DNA from: Trichuris trichiura
Taxonomy: Eukaryota; Nematoda; Enoplea; Trichinellida; Trichuridae
Direction of reading: 5' to 3'
Assembly: GCA_037903355.1 (NCBI GenBank)
Contig: JBAJFE010000054.1
Location: 124,001-188,000 of the forward strand
Length of the DNA: 64,000 nucleotides
Shown: positions 52,037 through 63,211 of the stretch, one piece after another
Layout of the letters: each line of letters opens with the position of its first letter
Position numbering within the stretch: position 1 is the stretch's first letter
Translations under genes and position numbers: made by a program
Notes under the pieces: generated by a model
The model's input: only the letters and a program-made list of their open reading frames with translations
Databases searched by the model: none
What the model was told of the DNA's origin: nothing

Positions 52037-55000
52037 ACTAAAAACACTAACTGAAACACGGCTGACAAAAACGCGAAACCGACAGGCTGGAGCAAAATAT
52101 TTGCAATGTACAAAGTCCTGAGAAAATATATCAAAATATAAAGTGCGTTAAACAAGCGGAAACCGTCATCTTTTCGAAGCTAAACTTTGTGAACAACCCA
52201 TTATACATGTCTCACCTTTAAAAGGTACAATCGCGACGCTTAATAAATTTAGGTATGCGAAGGAATTTTAGCGAAACTAAGATGGGCAACAAACATTAGC
52301 AGACAGACAGCGGTACAACAAGAACAGCTAACCTTTTGAAGGCTTTTAACAGACCGTGCAATGGAATTCGTTAAAACGAAAATGTTCTGACAGCATTCCT
52401 TCCAAGAAACTTAGGTGAAAGTCATTGCTGCACAGTCACACGCCTCATATAGAAAAACGCAACCCCAATAATTGAAAAGGTATACGCAATCTGGAAAACC
52501 ACTGCCAATATAACGCTACAAAATCTGTTCGTTTAAGAGAGTTTCTGCAAACAGCAGCAACAAGCAGAATCTAGTAAATGAAGTTAGCAGGTCTCACAAA
52601 ATGCAGAAAGTTTACCGTAATCGTATGTGCAGGTACTCAATGAGATGTAGTTTAAATCAGAAGTAACCAACAGGATGGTGCGGGGTGAACGCTCCTCCCT
52701 CAGCAGTTCATTTGATACAGTAGACAGTTTGATTTGTTCACATTATTTGCATTTCATGTTTCTGTAGATTCGCTCATCTACGTGGGTTTTAAAGTGCTGT
52801 TCAACACCCATATGAATTGCTTTACGCTTCTCGACTCCAATGCTACGGTTCTGTGGAAGTAGTATTTTGTCGGTGGACTAAGTTAGGTTTTAGCAGAACC
52901 GTAAGAACGTTACACAACCACTTTACTTCACACGCAAGTCAGAATACAACGAACGACAGTACCCGGTACACGATAGATAGGTATATGTTGTACGATATCC
53001 TTTTTTGATAATTAAGTAACAAGGGCGGTCGCGCCCACTACAGGGTCTTTTAGGTTAGACGCTCGGAAATATTATGACTTCAACTAAGCTCATGTTCTGT
53101 TAGACCAACTTTAAGCTTAAAGTCAAAATCAGTTGGTCCTAGCAACCGTAGACGCAAAAGCAATGGCGACTTTCATTTCGGCTGCACGCCTACTTGAGCT
53201 TACGGAACCAGATTTTACTTCCATGTACTCTAGCCACTGGACCTTCCGTGGAAAAAATCCTAAGCTAGTTTCACGCAAGTGAGCCTGCCGCTGAAGCTCA
53301 TTTGCTGCTTCATTACATGAACATTTTATAACATGGTTGCGTCAAAACATTGCATTTTTGTTTCAAAAGAAGCTTATCTCTGCTTGAAAAGATGAATGTT
53401 GGTACTTCAACCTGGAAATTTCCCTAGTGAGACCGTTTAACTTGACGGTGTGATGTAGTTAGGGCTTGCTTGACCTTGGCATTTGACTGCAGGCGACGAG
53501 TATACTTTACCATATGCAATGAGGGCAGAAGGTCCTGTCGTTTTTACCCCGAGGCTGATTTGCCACTGTTTGTCCGTTCTGCTTCATTTGTCGTCTTTCA
53601 TTTCCCTTTAAACTTTCTTGTACTTGCTTTAAATCCCGTTGTCCATCTCCTTTAAATCGCTGCCGTTACTTTGACAACGTTTGAAAACGACGTCAAAGTA
53701 ATGCTATAGGAACTTGCATTCTTCAGTGATTTTGAACAGTTACAGTCTGACTGGTGGACGCTGAACTGCAAGATCCATTTGTTGCCTTCTATTCGGCCCT
53801 TCCCCTCTTTCCATTAATTCTTTTTCCTGAAGACTCAGCTTTTAACTTTCCATCGCTATAAGAAAGAATACCTAACCCTCCTAAGACCCTACTTCTGAAA
53901 GAATACTACTGCCGACATAGAAAAGTACTGAAAACGCGTCTGCAATATGAAGACACATTTTAAATTTACATATGGAAGACGACTTCGGTAGAAGAAGGAA
54001 AATATTATACAAAATAGACTCATACCCGGCTGACAATAAAATTAAAAAGATCAAAATGTAGCCTCAGATGTTGAAGAAAGATACTAAACGCTGGAAATGA
54101 TGTTAGACGCGCGCTATAGCTTTTATTTTCATGCGTAACGAATTTCCTGTTGTAACAACTTTAATACACAGAAATTTCGGAGCTGACGCGCTCCGCTATC
54201 GGTACTCGAATGGGAGGGTTGCTTACATAAGGCAAAGGGGGTCAAACTGACGTTGTGCATGCCTTTTTTGTAAGGTTAGGTTTGGCCACACGTCGCTGAC
54301 TCTGTTAATTATCTCGTGGCACCTAATACAAAGGGTCTCAATTCCCTCCAAATGGGAATCTGGTTCGTTCCCAATGATTTTCGACCATTATTGCTCATCG
54401 GAATAGGAAGCATACTCCACTACTGCGCATGCCTTGAATACTTCCACCATCGTTTCATTTCGATGGAGTCTTGACGATCTTACTCACTTGCACTTAGCTG
54501 CTCAAAGCACATTCATAACGGTTCAGACAACTGAAGTGATCATATTCATGTAATGCTGCCCGTCTCCTCTACATAGGAAGCGGAGCAGCTACACGTAAAA
54601 CCTCTTGTAACGAACAGAGGACCAGAACGTGACTTAACCTCGACGGTTGCTGATACGTACAACACACCGGAGAGAACGAAATTTTACTCAGCAAGAAAAC
54701 AGACGAAGACGAACGAAAGTTGCGAGCAGAAAGACGAACTGCCGCACGAGAGCGAAACGAAAGCGAAACTGCCCCAGATCGCCCTGTACGAGGCACCTAG
54801 CGTTGCCTTTGATCCCTTCGTGATAAATGGCTGAGTGACAGGTGACGACATCTGTCACTCACAGCGAAGGTGCCGGAAGGGCTCGCACAGGAATGATTGA
54901 TCACTTTCGTTACGGGCCGTTGGGTTGTCTCCTTAGGCGGTCCCTTCTGCAACGGCAACGTCATCATTTCCGTTACACCTCTTAAATGACCGCTGGTTTT

Positions 55001-55090
55001 TCATCCCTTGTGCCCATTTCTGTTGCAAATGTTGTCAACTTTAGAACAACAGCGTGGATTGTATATGCAGATTGCAGTTCGACTAGTCGA
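52037..55090. other. UBR3 upstream region, no gene recognised
   Basis: The stretch lies 5' of UBR3 and should hold its promoter and any non-coding exon, but no TATA or CCAAT box stands out. ORFs are short. An Arg/Glu-rich reading at 54680-54790 is probably low-complexity chance coding. No transposon ends were identified. Confidence 0.4.
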
Positions 55091-56088
55091 TCACGGGCAT
55101 GCAGGATATTTAACATGCTATGTATTTCAAGGTAGAACCATTCCAAATCAAGATCGCGTCGGATCTTCGCTGGTTCGATGTTTGGTAACTTCCGAAGGCA
55201 AGCTGCGATGAATTCGCCTCGATTTCAATGCAAACAACGCAGACTCCGTAGTACATTGCAACATACGTTTCCGCGCTATGTAGGAAGGAAGCTAGTGCTG
55301 ATATTGGGTGTTAACCCTTTATTGACAAAGCATAGGCCAACCGCTGGACGTGCTGCTTCCGGCCATCTGGTAAAACGGTCAATCATCATTAGACAGTAGG
55401 CATACCCTTCGGAAGGCTTGAGCTGGATAACGCCAAGATGCAGGCGCGCAAAACGCCGGTCGGTTATTGAAAATGTACCTGAGAATGTCTTCGTATGGCG
55501 ATGTACCTTGCAGCGTTGACATTGAATGCACAGTTTAGTCCAAGAACGACAGTCTTTTCTAACAGAGGGTCAAACGCAGCGGGCAGTGAACAACGCAGTT
55601 GTTCCTCGGATACTTTGGTGAGAAAGCTGATGAATCGCGTCAAAAATTTCTAGTCGTGGTGTTTAGGGAACGTACAGTCGCTGCTGTTTAGTGGAGGCAT
55701 CAACTCAGATTTCCTTGTCGGAACGAGGGATTGGAATCTTCCGCAGCTGTAGCGATATCGTTTTACGAGCAAGTCCTTTGAGTTTCCCATCTTGCTCTTT
55801 AACGTCTGCAATGGACACAGGGTCGAAAAAGCTGAATTTCTTGAATCCGTGACAATGACCACGCTGTTCGCAGTACCGGTGATATGCCTAATGGCGGCAG
55901 TAAATTAGGCAGCGAACTCCAATTGGCGTAAACGTCTGGGTGAGCAGCTACTTGGTTTCTGACTGAAAGCAAACGACAGTGGCTTGTGGTCTGAGAAGAC
56001 AGTGAACTTGTGGCCTTCCTCGAGTTGGTAACGAAAACGCATAACTGCCAAGTATATTGCCAGAAGCTCCTATCATAAGCACTGTACT

Positions 56089-56869
56089 TTATTTCGGCGG
56101 GTTGCAATTTTTTTGAAAAAATCCAAGCCAGGGTCCATTTTCGAGCTGGTTCAACGCGACTCCGACTGCTGTGTCTGATGCGTCAGTAAAAAGGCCTAAT
56201 CTAGCCTGCGGTTTAGGATGTGCCAGCAGCGTACAATTGGTTAGTGCAATTTTGATTGCATCGGAAGAGTCTTTAGCCGCCTGTGACCATTGGAATGCTT
56301 GATTTACCTTAGGAATAGCGCCATACAGCAGCAATTCGAGATGCGCTGCATTCGGGATTAAGCGCCAGTGCCGAAAAACTTCAGCAATAATTGCTTTGTT
56401 CTTGGCAGCGGGAAATCAAGGATAGCTCGTCAGGCGACGGAGTAATACCTGAGCTCATGACTGTCGACCCGAGAAAGTCAACTTCTGCCTTACCGAAAAC
56501 ACATTTGGTCGGATTGATAATGATTCCGTAGTCGCTGAAACGGCGAAATAGTATTCGCAAGTGATGGCAATGTTGGTCTGGGTCCTTGGAGAAAACAAGA
56601 ATATCATCAATGTATGCGAAGACGAACGGTAGCCCTTTACAGACGGTGTCAATGAAGCGTTGGAATGTTTGGGCAGCTTTGCGAAGCCCAAACGGCATGC
56701 GCAGGTACTCAGATAATCGCTGCTGACGCTCCAAGCCGTTCAGACGACGCGAAACGGCTTCGACTTGCGAGGTCATGTTCCGCAGGGTGTCGTTGGTTGC
56801 CGTGACTGGTATCACCTCTAGTTGAGTCACTTCTGCCACTCGATCCGCTATACTGAGCGGTTGATTCAT
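56089..56869 (-). pseudogene. Gypsy pol remnant fused to gag
   Basis: One 162-codon ORF (56869-56381) begins with a Gag C-terminal coiled-coil-like stretch and runs straight into reverse transcriptase (MPFGLRKAAQTFQRFIDTV, FAYIDDILVFSKD). The catalytic YIDD box is intact. The RT fingers, the protease and the Gag zinc knuckle are gone, so an internal deletion made the fusion. The next piece (56334-56089) is the RNase H start, FTDASDTAVGVALNQ, in a shifted frame. The protein is inactive. The deletion kept the frame open, but there is no sign of a host use. Confidence 0.8.
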
Positions 56870-56902
56870 CGTAAAGTCAGAGTCCAGTCCGGCTATGATG
56901 GA

Positions 56903-57330
56903 CTAAACGTTAAGAAGAAGGCGTTGTAGCCACATCGCGCGTTGAACATTTTCGCTGACGGTGGAATTTGCCAAGGCCCGTAAGTGGCGCCAAAATTGAG
57001 ATGGCGTTCTATCGCCCAGCTCTTCCTTATGTAACACCTGCTGTAGTCTTTCATTGGAGGAGTCATTGAGCCGCCCAAGAATTGCCTTCATCATTGTCGC
57101 ATACCTGTCGCACGTAGGCGGGTTGACTAGTAAGTCCCGCACCTCGGCTGCGACACCAGGTTCGAGTCTTGCAACGACATGGTCAAACTTCGATTCATCA
57201 GACACTATTCAGGCACGTCAGCATTGGGCCTTGACGCGTACAAACCACAGTTCAGCATCTCTAGCCCAGAATGGTGGCAATTTGAACGGGATGCTCGCGG
57301 CGACTTCGGAATCTTCCGGTGAGACAGGGT
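56903..57330 (-). pseudogene. Gypsy gag remnant
   Basis: LPPFWARDAELWFVRVKAQ (about 57290-57235) is followed by a frame break. FDHVVARLEPGVAAEVRDLL and ERLQQVLHKEELGDRTPSQF (57190-56990) come next. This is the capsid-like core of Gypsy Gag as found in invertebrate and flatworm elements. It lacks a usable start and ends at a stop, so it is broken. Confidence 0.75.
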
Positions 57331-57394
57331 CTGCCTTGTTGGCGCTGTGCTTTTTGCGCGGTCTCCATAATCTATCACTCACGGGTCACCAATA

Positions 57395-57783
57395 TGTAGC
57401 CGACGGAATCGTTTATTATAGTCTTATGTCACCACCTTCAACTCGCAGCGAATTAGTATCGCTGATCTCCCACGCGAGTACCGTAACATTCCAAAAGCAC
57501 CTTGGGATGTGCACTGGTAACTAGAGGGAATTGGCTGCATAAGTCGAAGTGTCGGCTGTAAACATATTTTATGAAACCACTGAGTCTCTTCAAGCCTTTT
57601 ATTCACAGTACCACGCCGCGCACACACAAATAACACCAGCGACACCGAAGACGCGGATCACCCCACAAGGAGCGTCCGCGAAGACTACCGACTACTCTCT
57701 CTCTGACTCTCCGACTCCTGACGTGTGTCTACCGCCTACCTCGTACCTGCATTCCGTCGTACCTGCTTATCTCTACCGTTACA
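57395..57783 (-). repeat. Gypsy 5' LTR
   Basis: On the minus strand the 389-bp block starts TGTAACGG and ends GGCTACA, so it has the TG...CA ends of an LTR. AATAAACG lies about 20 bp before its end. The next bases (TTGGTGACCCGTGAGTGA) look like a tRNA primer-binding site leading into gag. Confidence 0.75.
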
Positions 57784-58543
57784 ATACTCCACTTGAGTGG
57801 ATCGCCGTCAAAGGCTCAACGTGAATGGTAGAAGCCATCTTGCTCAGCCATGAAGCAGGAGGCATGAACGATGGTTGATTCGATGCATTCATGTCTGAAG
57901 TCTAGTCACCGAGATTGACGTGACCCCACAGTGCCGCATCTGAAATCAGCGACGTCGATAAAACATATACGTGGCGGTTTCATTTCAGTGGGTGCATTCT
58001 GACAGGAAATAGTGCACTCAATGGAAGGCATGGCAGCAGGGATGCTGGACGAACTCTCCAAATTTGCAAGAACTGCATACAACTCTTAGCTACCAAAGAA
58101 AATTGACGAAGTAGGTGCAGCAGTGAGTGCAACACTAACGCAAATGGAAACCTGTTCTTATCTCAACTGCTCCAAAAAAGAATTCAAAGTATTATCGAAA
58201 GCTGAGTCATCAAGTAAATAACAATAACATTCAACAACACAAGCTCACAATCGAACAAGAACTGTACTCAAGACCTCCGACGACTCCCAAAGGAAAACCT
58301 TCTTCCGTGCTCTGCTTGCAGGTTACCAACTCGTCTCACTATGATATTGCATACTGTCAACAGTATCAGGGAAACGAAAACGTGCTAGTGAATATACGTT
58401 AACGTTTGCAAATAAATGTACACACTTACACGAGTTCCAAGCAACAATCATTTTTTCCTGCTTGCGCATAAAAGTCAACTAAAAATGTTGATGTGCTACC
58501 GTACGGTTAACCTTGATTTCCACCTAAGTAATATCAGACTACC

Positions 58544-61500
58544 ATGTCTTGGGAACAAGAAGATAGTCCTTCAAGTTACAGCAGCGTAAGTCAATTAGTG
58601 TACGGAAGATAGTGTTCAGATGACTTCATGAAGAAGCATCCAAGATTACAAAATGGTGCTGAAAGGATTGACTTCATGCGCATTTGCTGCTGCCATCCGC
58701 GTTGTCGGTGTTGTTTCGAAAACATGTTTCGACATCGTGCAATGGCGCTCTTCCGTTGCTTCGGCCATTTACGTCCTTTTCGTAAATTCCATTTACTGGT
58801 CGGGCTGTGGAGCTATGCATTATTTCGAATAATTACCACATTTTTCAGGTTCTTCGTTTTGTATTCCGAACGGATCAGACAAATGGAAGTGCTATCCGCT
58901 CTGCTTAGTTTGTTTGGTATCGACGTAATTGTTGTACCACTTGTCAGGATAGGTAATCAGAAATTCAGATATTATAAAAGCTGAAATTTTATTTTAGCTC
59001 TTCTTGTTCGGCGTCAGATCAAATATGCGGACCGATCGTAAATGCTTTTGTGTACGTGCTGTGCTATTTAAGTTTCGGTTTGCTCTTTTTCAAGTGAAAA
59101 GGAATTCGCTGGCACTCAACAGTCAAACTTGCTCAACTCCACTCTAGTCCTTCTATTTCGTGCAATTGCTCTATTTGTCTATAACTTCTGTTTTCATCTG
59201 CTCTGCCATAAGAAGGCCAAGGTAAAGTCCCCAGTTGAACCTATTGCAAATAATCGTGGCATTCTAAACTCAGATTATTTTTTTTGTATTGTGTTTTGTG
59301 ACCATAAAATCGCTTGTCGAAAATGATCTCTACTTGTGCTGCAGAACTGGATATTCCATGCGTAAGTGCACTTACAAACTGTCGCTTCTCTAACATTCAC
59401 TTTGCCGCAGTTGTTCTTTGGCTGATCTTACCGCCTTGGCAATATCATAAGGTGAATCGTAGAATATATAATGCTACGCTTCAAGTTTGGAACTTGTGTT
59501 TTGCCTACGTTTCCTCATGCGTAGTGAAACCGATCCTCCGTGGTTTAGCCGCCATTCATGAATTCATAAAGTTTTTGGTGTTGTTCAAATGGCTTTTTCC
59601 TTTAATCAATAAGTTGTACGTCACGTTCATCTGTCCAGTGACCAACTACATTAAGAAAACCGCCAAAATCTTCGTTTACTTGACTCTTGGCGGTTGGATT
59701 CCACCTTTGTGCACATACGTTGGAGAAAAATTGTCGCATTCATGGCAAGCTTGCAAACGGAGGTGTTACTGTATCTGGCAAGCGTTTGTTTACGTAGTAA
59801 CCTTTAAGTGGGTGCGACCAGTTGCGTCGTTCATTTTGGCTTGGACGCGTTATATTTTCCTTGGCATATTTCTAGTAGATCTTTGTCGAAAGATCTGGAT
59901 CTACTGCTGCAGATTCATATTCTATATTAAGTGCAGCTTTATCTCCCCGGCAGTGCATAATATGCATTTGGCACTAAGTTATTCTCAAAGGTGGATCAGC
60001 AAGAAGGTGCGCTGGTATATACGCGTCGCGATTGTTTACGTCCGACAGTTTGGGCTTATTCTATTTTATGGAACACTTTTACTTTGGTTTTCGATCGTAA
60101 AATTCATAATCAAGTTCATAATCGCTCCAGTGGCCAGACAAGGCTATATGCTGTCGTCCAGATTGGTCAATGAAGTTTCTCTGCTATGCGGCCCACCGTA
60201 CCAACAAGCAATGGCTACTTTGCTTGAGCTCAACAATGAATTAACAAGTAATAATTTTAATTTTCGTGTTAGACATTTTGTGACAAGCACTTAGGCTTTC
60301 GTCTTCGAGACAACCTGCTTTGCTACTGTCAGAGAAGTGAAATAACAGGAAAGAAATGAAAAGCCCATTTCGAAGAAAGGTTTGGAATAGTCGACAGTTT
60401 CTTGGAAGATTCAAATTTATACTGTTTAAACTGGTGTTTCTCATAGGAGGCGCTGAGAGATTCCAGGGAGCGATGGAAGTTAAAAGGTGTAGTTGGGGGA
60501 CATTAAGGCGCTGGCGGAAACGGTGACAAACCAGGGGGCACTGAAGAGCTAAGGGGTCAGTACGGCCCGCAACGTGCGCCCTGAGGCACAGCTGCACTGC
60601 GCCCGTAGGCGCTGCAACTATGCTAAATTCAACCCTGCATCGCTAAAGCTCATTTGCTGTTAGTCATCGCGCTGAGCCAGGGACGCTCGGTCACATGTGC
60701 GGCAATACTGGTCGTAGCGATAGTACACGATGCACTTTTTGAGTTGCTCCTTTCGCTGAAAGCAAGTGCCTTTCTGGGTCTCCCCTAAGAGCAGATGTCT
60801 TTCTTGGACTCCCTTCCCAGCAAAAACTACTCACTCTTCATTCCTGCTGCATAAATAGCCGCACATTTTCTCCAGCACTTCCGAGAGTGACACAATGCTA
60901 TGATCAGTTCTGGGTACAAAAGCAAATCCCGTCTTCATGAAAAAACTTTATTACGGAACGGTTCCCGTTTATGTATATAGAAAAGAGACTCCGGAGCTTT
61001 CGGGTCATTCGAAACCCGTCACGAGCGGTCTAAAGTTGTAAATTTACAACTTTAGACCGCTGATGCCGCTTGTGCATGACCAGCCTCTGTAACGCTGCTT
61101 TTCACTGACGTAAAGTAGTAAAGTAAAGCAGACTGGCACAGCGCTGTGGTGAACATGCGACTAGTCGAACTGAAAATGGCGTGAAAGCAGCAGCGAATAC
61201 CAAGCTGACATGAAAGCCGCCGAAAAAAATGTCCCTCTTCACGCTTGGCTCTATTTCTCTCATTGACTACGAGAGCTGGTAGAACAGTTATGCGCAGGGG
61301 GCGGCGGCGGGCTCAGCCGTGAGAAGCACTGGTTTAAGCCTTCACTGATTAGTAGTTTTGTCTGAAAACTGCGTTGGCAGTTCCATTATTGTCATTGCAC
61401 CGTGCTGACCGCAGTAAAGCTCGTTGTTTTTTCCAACTGATAACATTGTTTTGAGTTGCAATATCTTTAAATGTTCTATTTGTAGACGAAGATGAAGAAG

Positions 61501-62067
61501 AGCTTAGTGAATATTTGCCTAGCGAAGAGATGGTGGACGACTCCTTCAAAGCGGAGGAAAGAAAACCGCGCGTCAAAGACAGCGAATTAGCGCAGCTGCC
61601 CAACATCAATGAAGTCGATTCATCGTCTGATTCAAATGAGTCAGGTACTTTGATCTTTTTGTCTTGAAATGTTCGTACCAATAATTGCAGAGGAGTTTCT
61701 TCCTGGTGAACCGATAGATGATGTTGCTTCCTCCTCCAGCAGCACTGACAGAGAGTTGGAAGACGCGTCAAAAGATATGCCCTTTGATGAGCAAACTGAG
61801 CAAGAAAATTCCGGCCTTTCTGACGTTAACGAAACCTCAGTTGATTTAGCGAAAAGAGAAACCCTCTGGAACAGCATACGCTCCGCATGCGCCGCGGGCA
61901 GAAGTAGACTAAAAAGATTTTCGACATCATCCGGAGTGAGAAGGAGGAAGCAAGCGCCTGCCTTGTCAGACGAAGAACAAGAAATCGCTGATTTCGAACC
62001 TTCAGTGGAGGAATTCGAACTTCTTGATAATGAGCTAGACGATGACAAGTCCAAACGCGTAAGGTAG
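58544..62067 (+). CDS. Polytopic membrane protein with LIR-like acidic tail
   Basis: I do not recognise the family. Eight exons join with agreeing phases and canonical sites: 58544-58585, 58634-58952, 58998-59037, 59095-59221, 59274-59361, 59411-60247, 61486-61644 and 61691-62067. They give 662 aa. Introns are 45-57 nt except one of 1.24 kb that holds PLE-derived DNA. Residues about 15-480 are a cysteine-rich chain of roughly ten hydrophobic segments. In the large exon a proline follows a short hydrophobic run about seven times (VVKP, WLFP, FICP, WIPP, WVRP, FISP, IIAP), suggesting degenerate internal repeats. The last 180 residues are acidic and serine-rich, probably cytosolic. They end with EEFELLDNELDD, resembling the LC3-interacting motif of FAM134/RETREG ER-phagy receptors. 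Location in the endoplasmic reticulum is inference. No poly(A) signal lies close; AATAAA occurs at about 62405. Confidence 0.75.
60940..61062 (-). mobile_element. PLE 3'-end fragment, inverted
   Basis: On the minus strand this matches the end of the element at 50.6-50.73 kb: ACTTTAGACCG, a degenerate first box, stem GGGT/ACCC, GAAAGCTCCGGAG, TATATACATAAAC and CGTAATAAAG. The first hammerhead box (CTCGTGA) is mutated. It lies in the long intron of the polytopic membrane protein gene. Confidence 0.75.
61024..61061. repeat. Perfect 38-bp palindrome
   Basis: The sequence AGCGGTCTAAAGTTGTAAA followed by its exact reverse complement, with no spacer, forms the junction between the inverted PLE end and a short forward stub (CTGATGCCGC). 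It corresponds to the segment just upstream of the hammerhead-like box in the PLE family. Confidence 0.9.
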
Positions 62068-62737
62068 CCGAAACAGCTATGTACAGTTTTTACCAACATA
62101 TTTGAAGAACAAGCTTCTGTCTGTAGTAAATTATACACCAGTTTTGACGGTATCCTCAACTGTAGTGTCAATTAATCCCCTGTCGAAGTCCAGAAAATGC
62201 GGCGGTAGGGCTCTTCTTCTGTTCTAGGACGTGGAGCGGATGCGAATTCTGAAAGCTTTGCAGTTATATTTATAGTAGACGCTTTCTCGAGCGAATGGAC
62301 GATTTACGGTAGTCTAAAACCTAAAACTGCCTCAATACCAAAAATTAACTTTTCAGTCCAAAGAATATGTGCGCTACTATTAATAGAACAAACTTTATGC
62401 AGTCGCAATAAACCTGATGGCACTTATTGCGATAAATTTGGATATGCAGTTTTCCATAAGGAAATTTTAAATGTGTGAAGATGAATAATAATGTATTTGA
62501 TAAGTGAGCGTTTATTTTTTCTTCTTTACGCCGCCTATTTATAACGTGAAAACAAAAGAGCTCTTAATTCTGCTCCCAATCAACTTTCACAGTTATGATG
62601 TCACTGCTGAATATGGGTTTTCTGTGCATTTCTAACGTGACGACATTACCGCGCAGCCTTTACTGTAAACGAAAATAAAATGTACCATTGAATAGTAAGC
62701 GCTTTGTAACATCTTCTGAAACAGTGTTACCGTTTTG

Positions 62738-63194
62738 ATGGATTGGATAGTTAAACTAAATTTTTATGCTGAGCTTTCAGGTTCACTCTCGTCCTGTCTT
62801 CAGGGGAGATCAAAGGAATTGCAATCGCGCAATAGAAGAGCAAGTTATAAATTCGTGGGACGATTAGCGAGCATTGGGCACGTTGCTTGCTTTACTTGGC
62901 GCAGAAGTGTGCTCTGTTATAAAGAATGCTCTGACTCCACCGGCCCCAGTCGCGCCCTTAACTTATGTTGTCTTTCTGAAATTTTCTGTCGCTGCTGAAG
63001 TGTTTCTGCTTCCTAAAACGCTAGGAAAGATTCAACGCATGCTAAGTCAAAGACCGCGGTTGACTTCAGGCAGTTTACTGCCAGTAATGGCCAACGGTAT
63101 GGTGAAGAGCTTACGGCTTATTACGCCGCACCCTTTTTCAGAACTGATATGTTATTTTTTCGAAAAGTATATGTGTAGAAATGTGGCTGCCTAA
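62738..63194 (+). CDS. Small protein, function unknown
   Basis: Two exons (about 62738-62843 and 62905-63194) join in phase over a 61-nt GT-AG intron to give about 131 aa. The second exon has a hydrophobic centre (PLTYVVFLKFSVAAEVFLL) and basic flanks, and ends in a stop followed 12 nt later by AATAAA. No family is recognised. A loose resemblance of the LTPPAPVAP segment to mitochondrial ATP synthase subunit g is too weak to use. The start exon is the least certain part. Confidence 0.45.
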
Positions 63195-63205
63195 TAGCCC
63201 ATCTT

Positions 63206-63211
63206 AATAAA
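63206..63211 (+). terminator. Poly(A) signal AATAAA
   Basis: A canonical hexamer lies just downstream of the stop codon at 63192-63194, at a normal 3' position. It supports the reality of the small gene before it. Confidence 0.55.

Larger units (their letters stand above)
55100..57783 (-). mobile_element. Gypsy LTR retrotransposon, deleted
   Basis: Reading on the minus strand: LTR (57783-57395), primer-binding-like site, gag (57330-56900), a deletion joining gag to reverse transcriptase, RNase H (about 56335-55900) and traces of integrase to about 55100. Frames are broken throughout. A second LTR was not found; the right end is approximate. TGTAACGG recurs at 54977 on the minus strand, but the sequence after it does not match the LTR. 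Confidence 0.8.

Noticed and set aside
54569..54796. Arg/Glu-rich reading resembling Helitron-associated repeats
   Set aside because: Only composition matches; no Rep or helicase motif and no Helitron ends were seen.
61641..62171. 176-codon serine-rich ORF on the minus strand
   Set aside because: It is the antisense shadow of the acidic tail exons of the plus-strand membrane protein. GAA/GAC codons read as Ser/Phe codons in reverse. The plus-strand exons have matching splice sites and phases; the minus ORF has none.
62738..63194. Assignment of the small gene as ATP synthase subunit g
   Set aside because: Only a short LTPPAPVAP-like stretch fits. The C-terminal region lacks the family's conserved membrane helix with its glycine motif.
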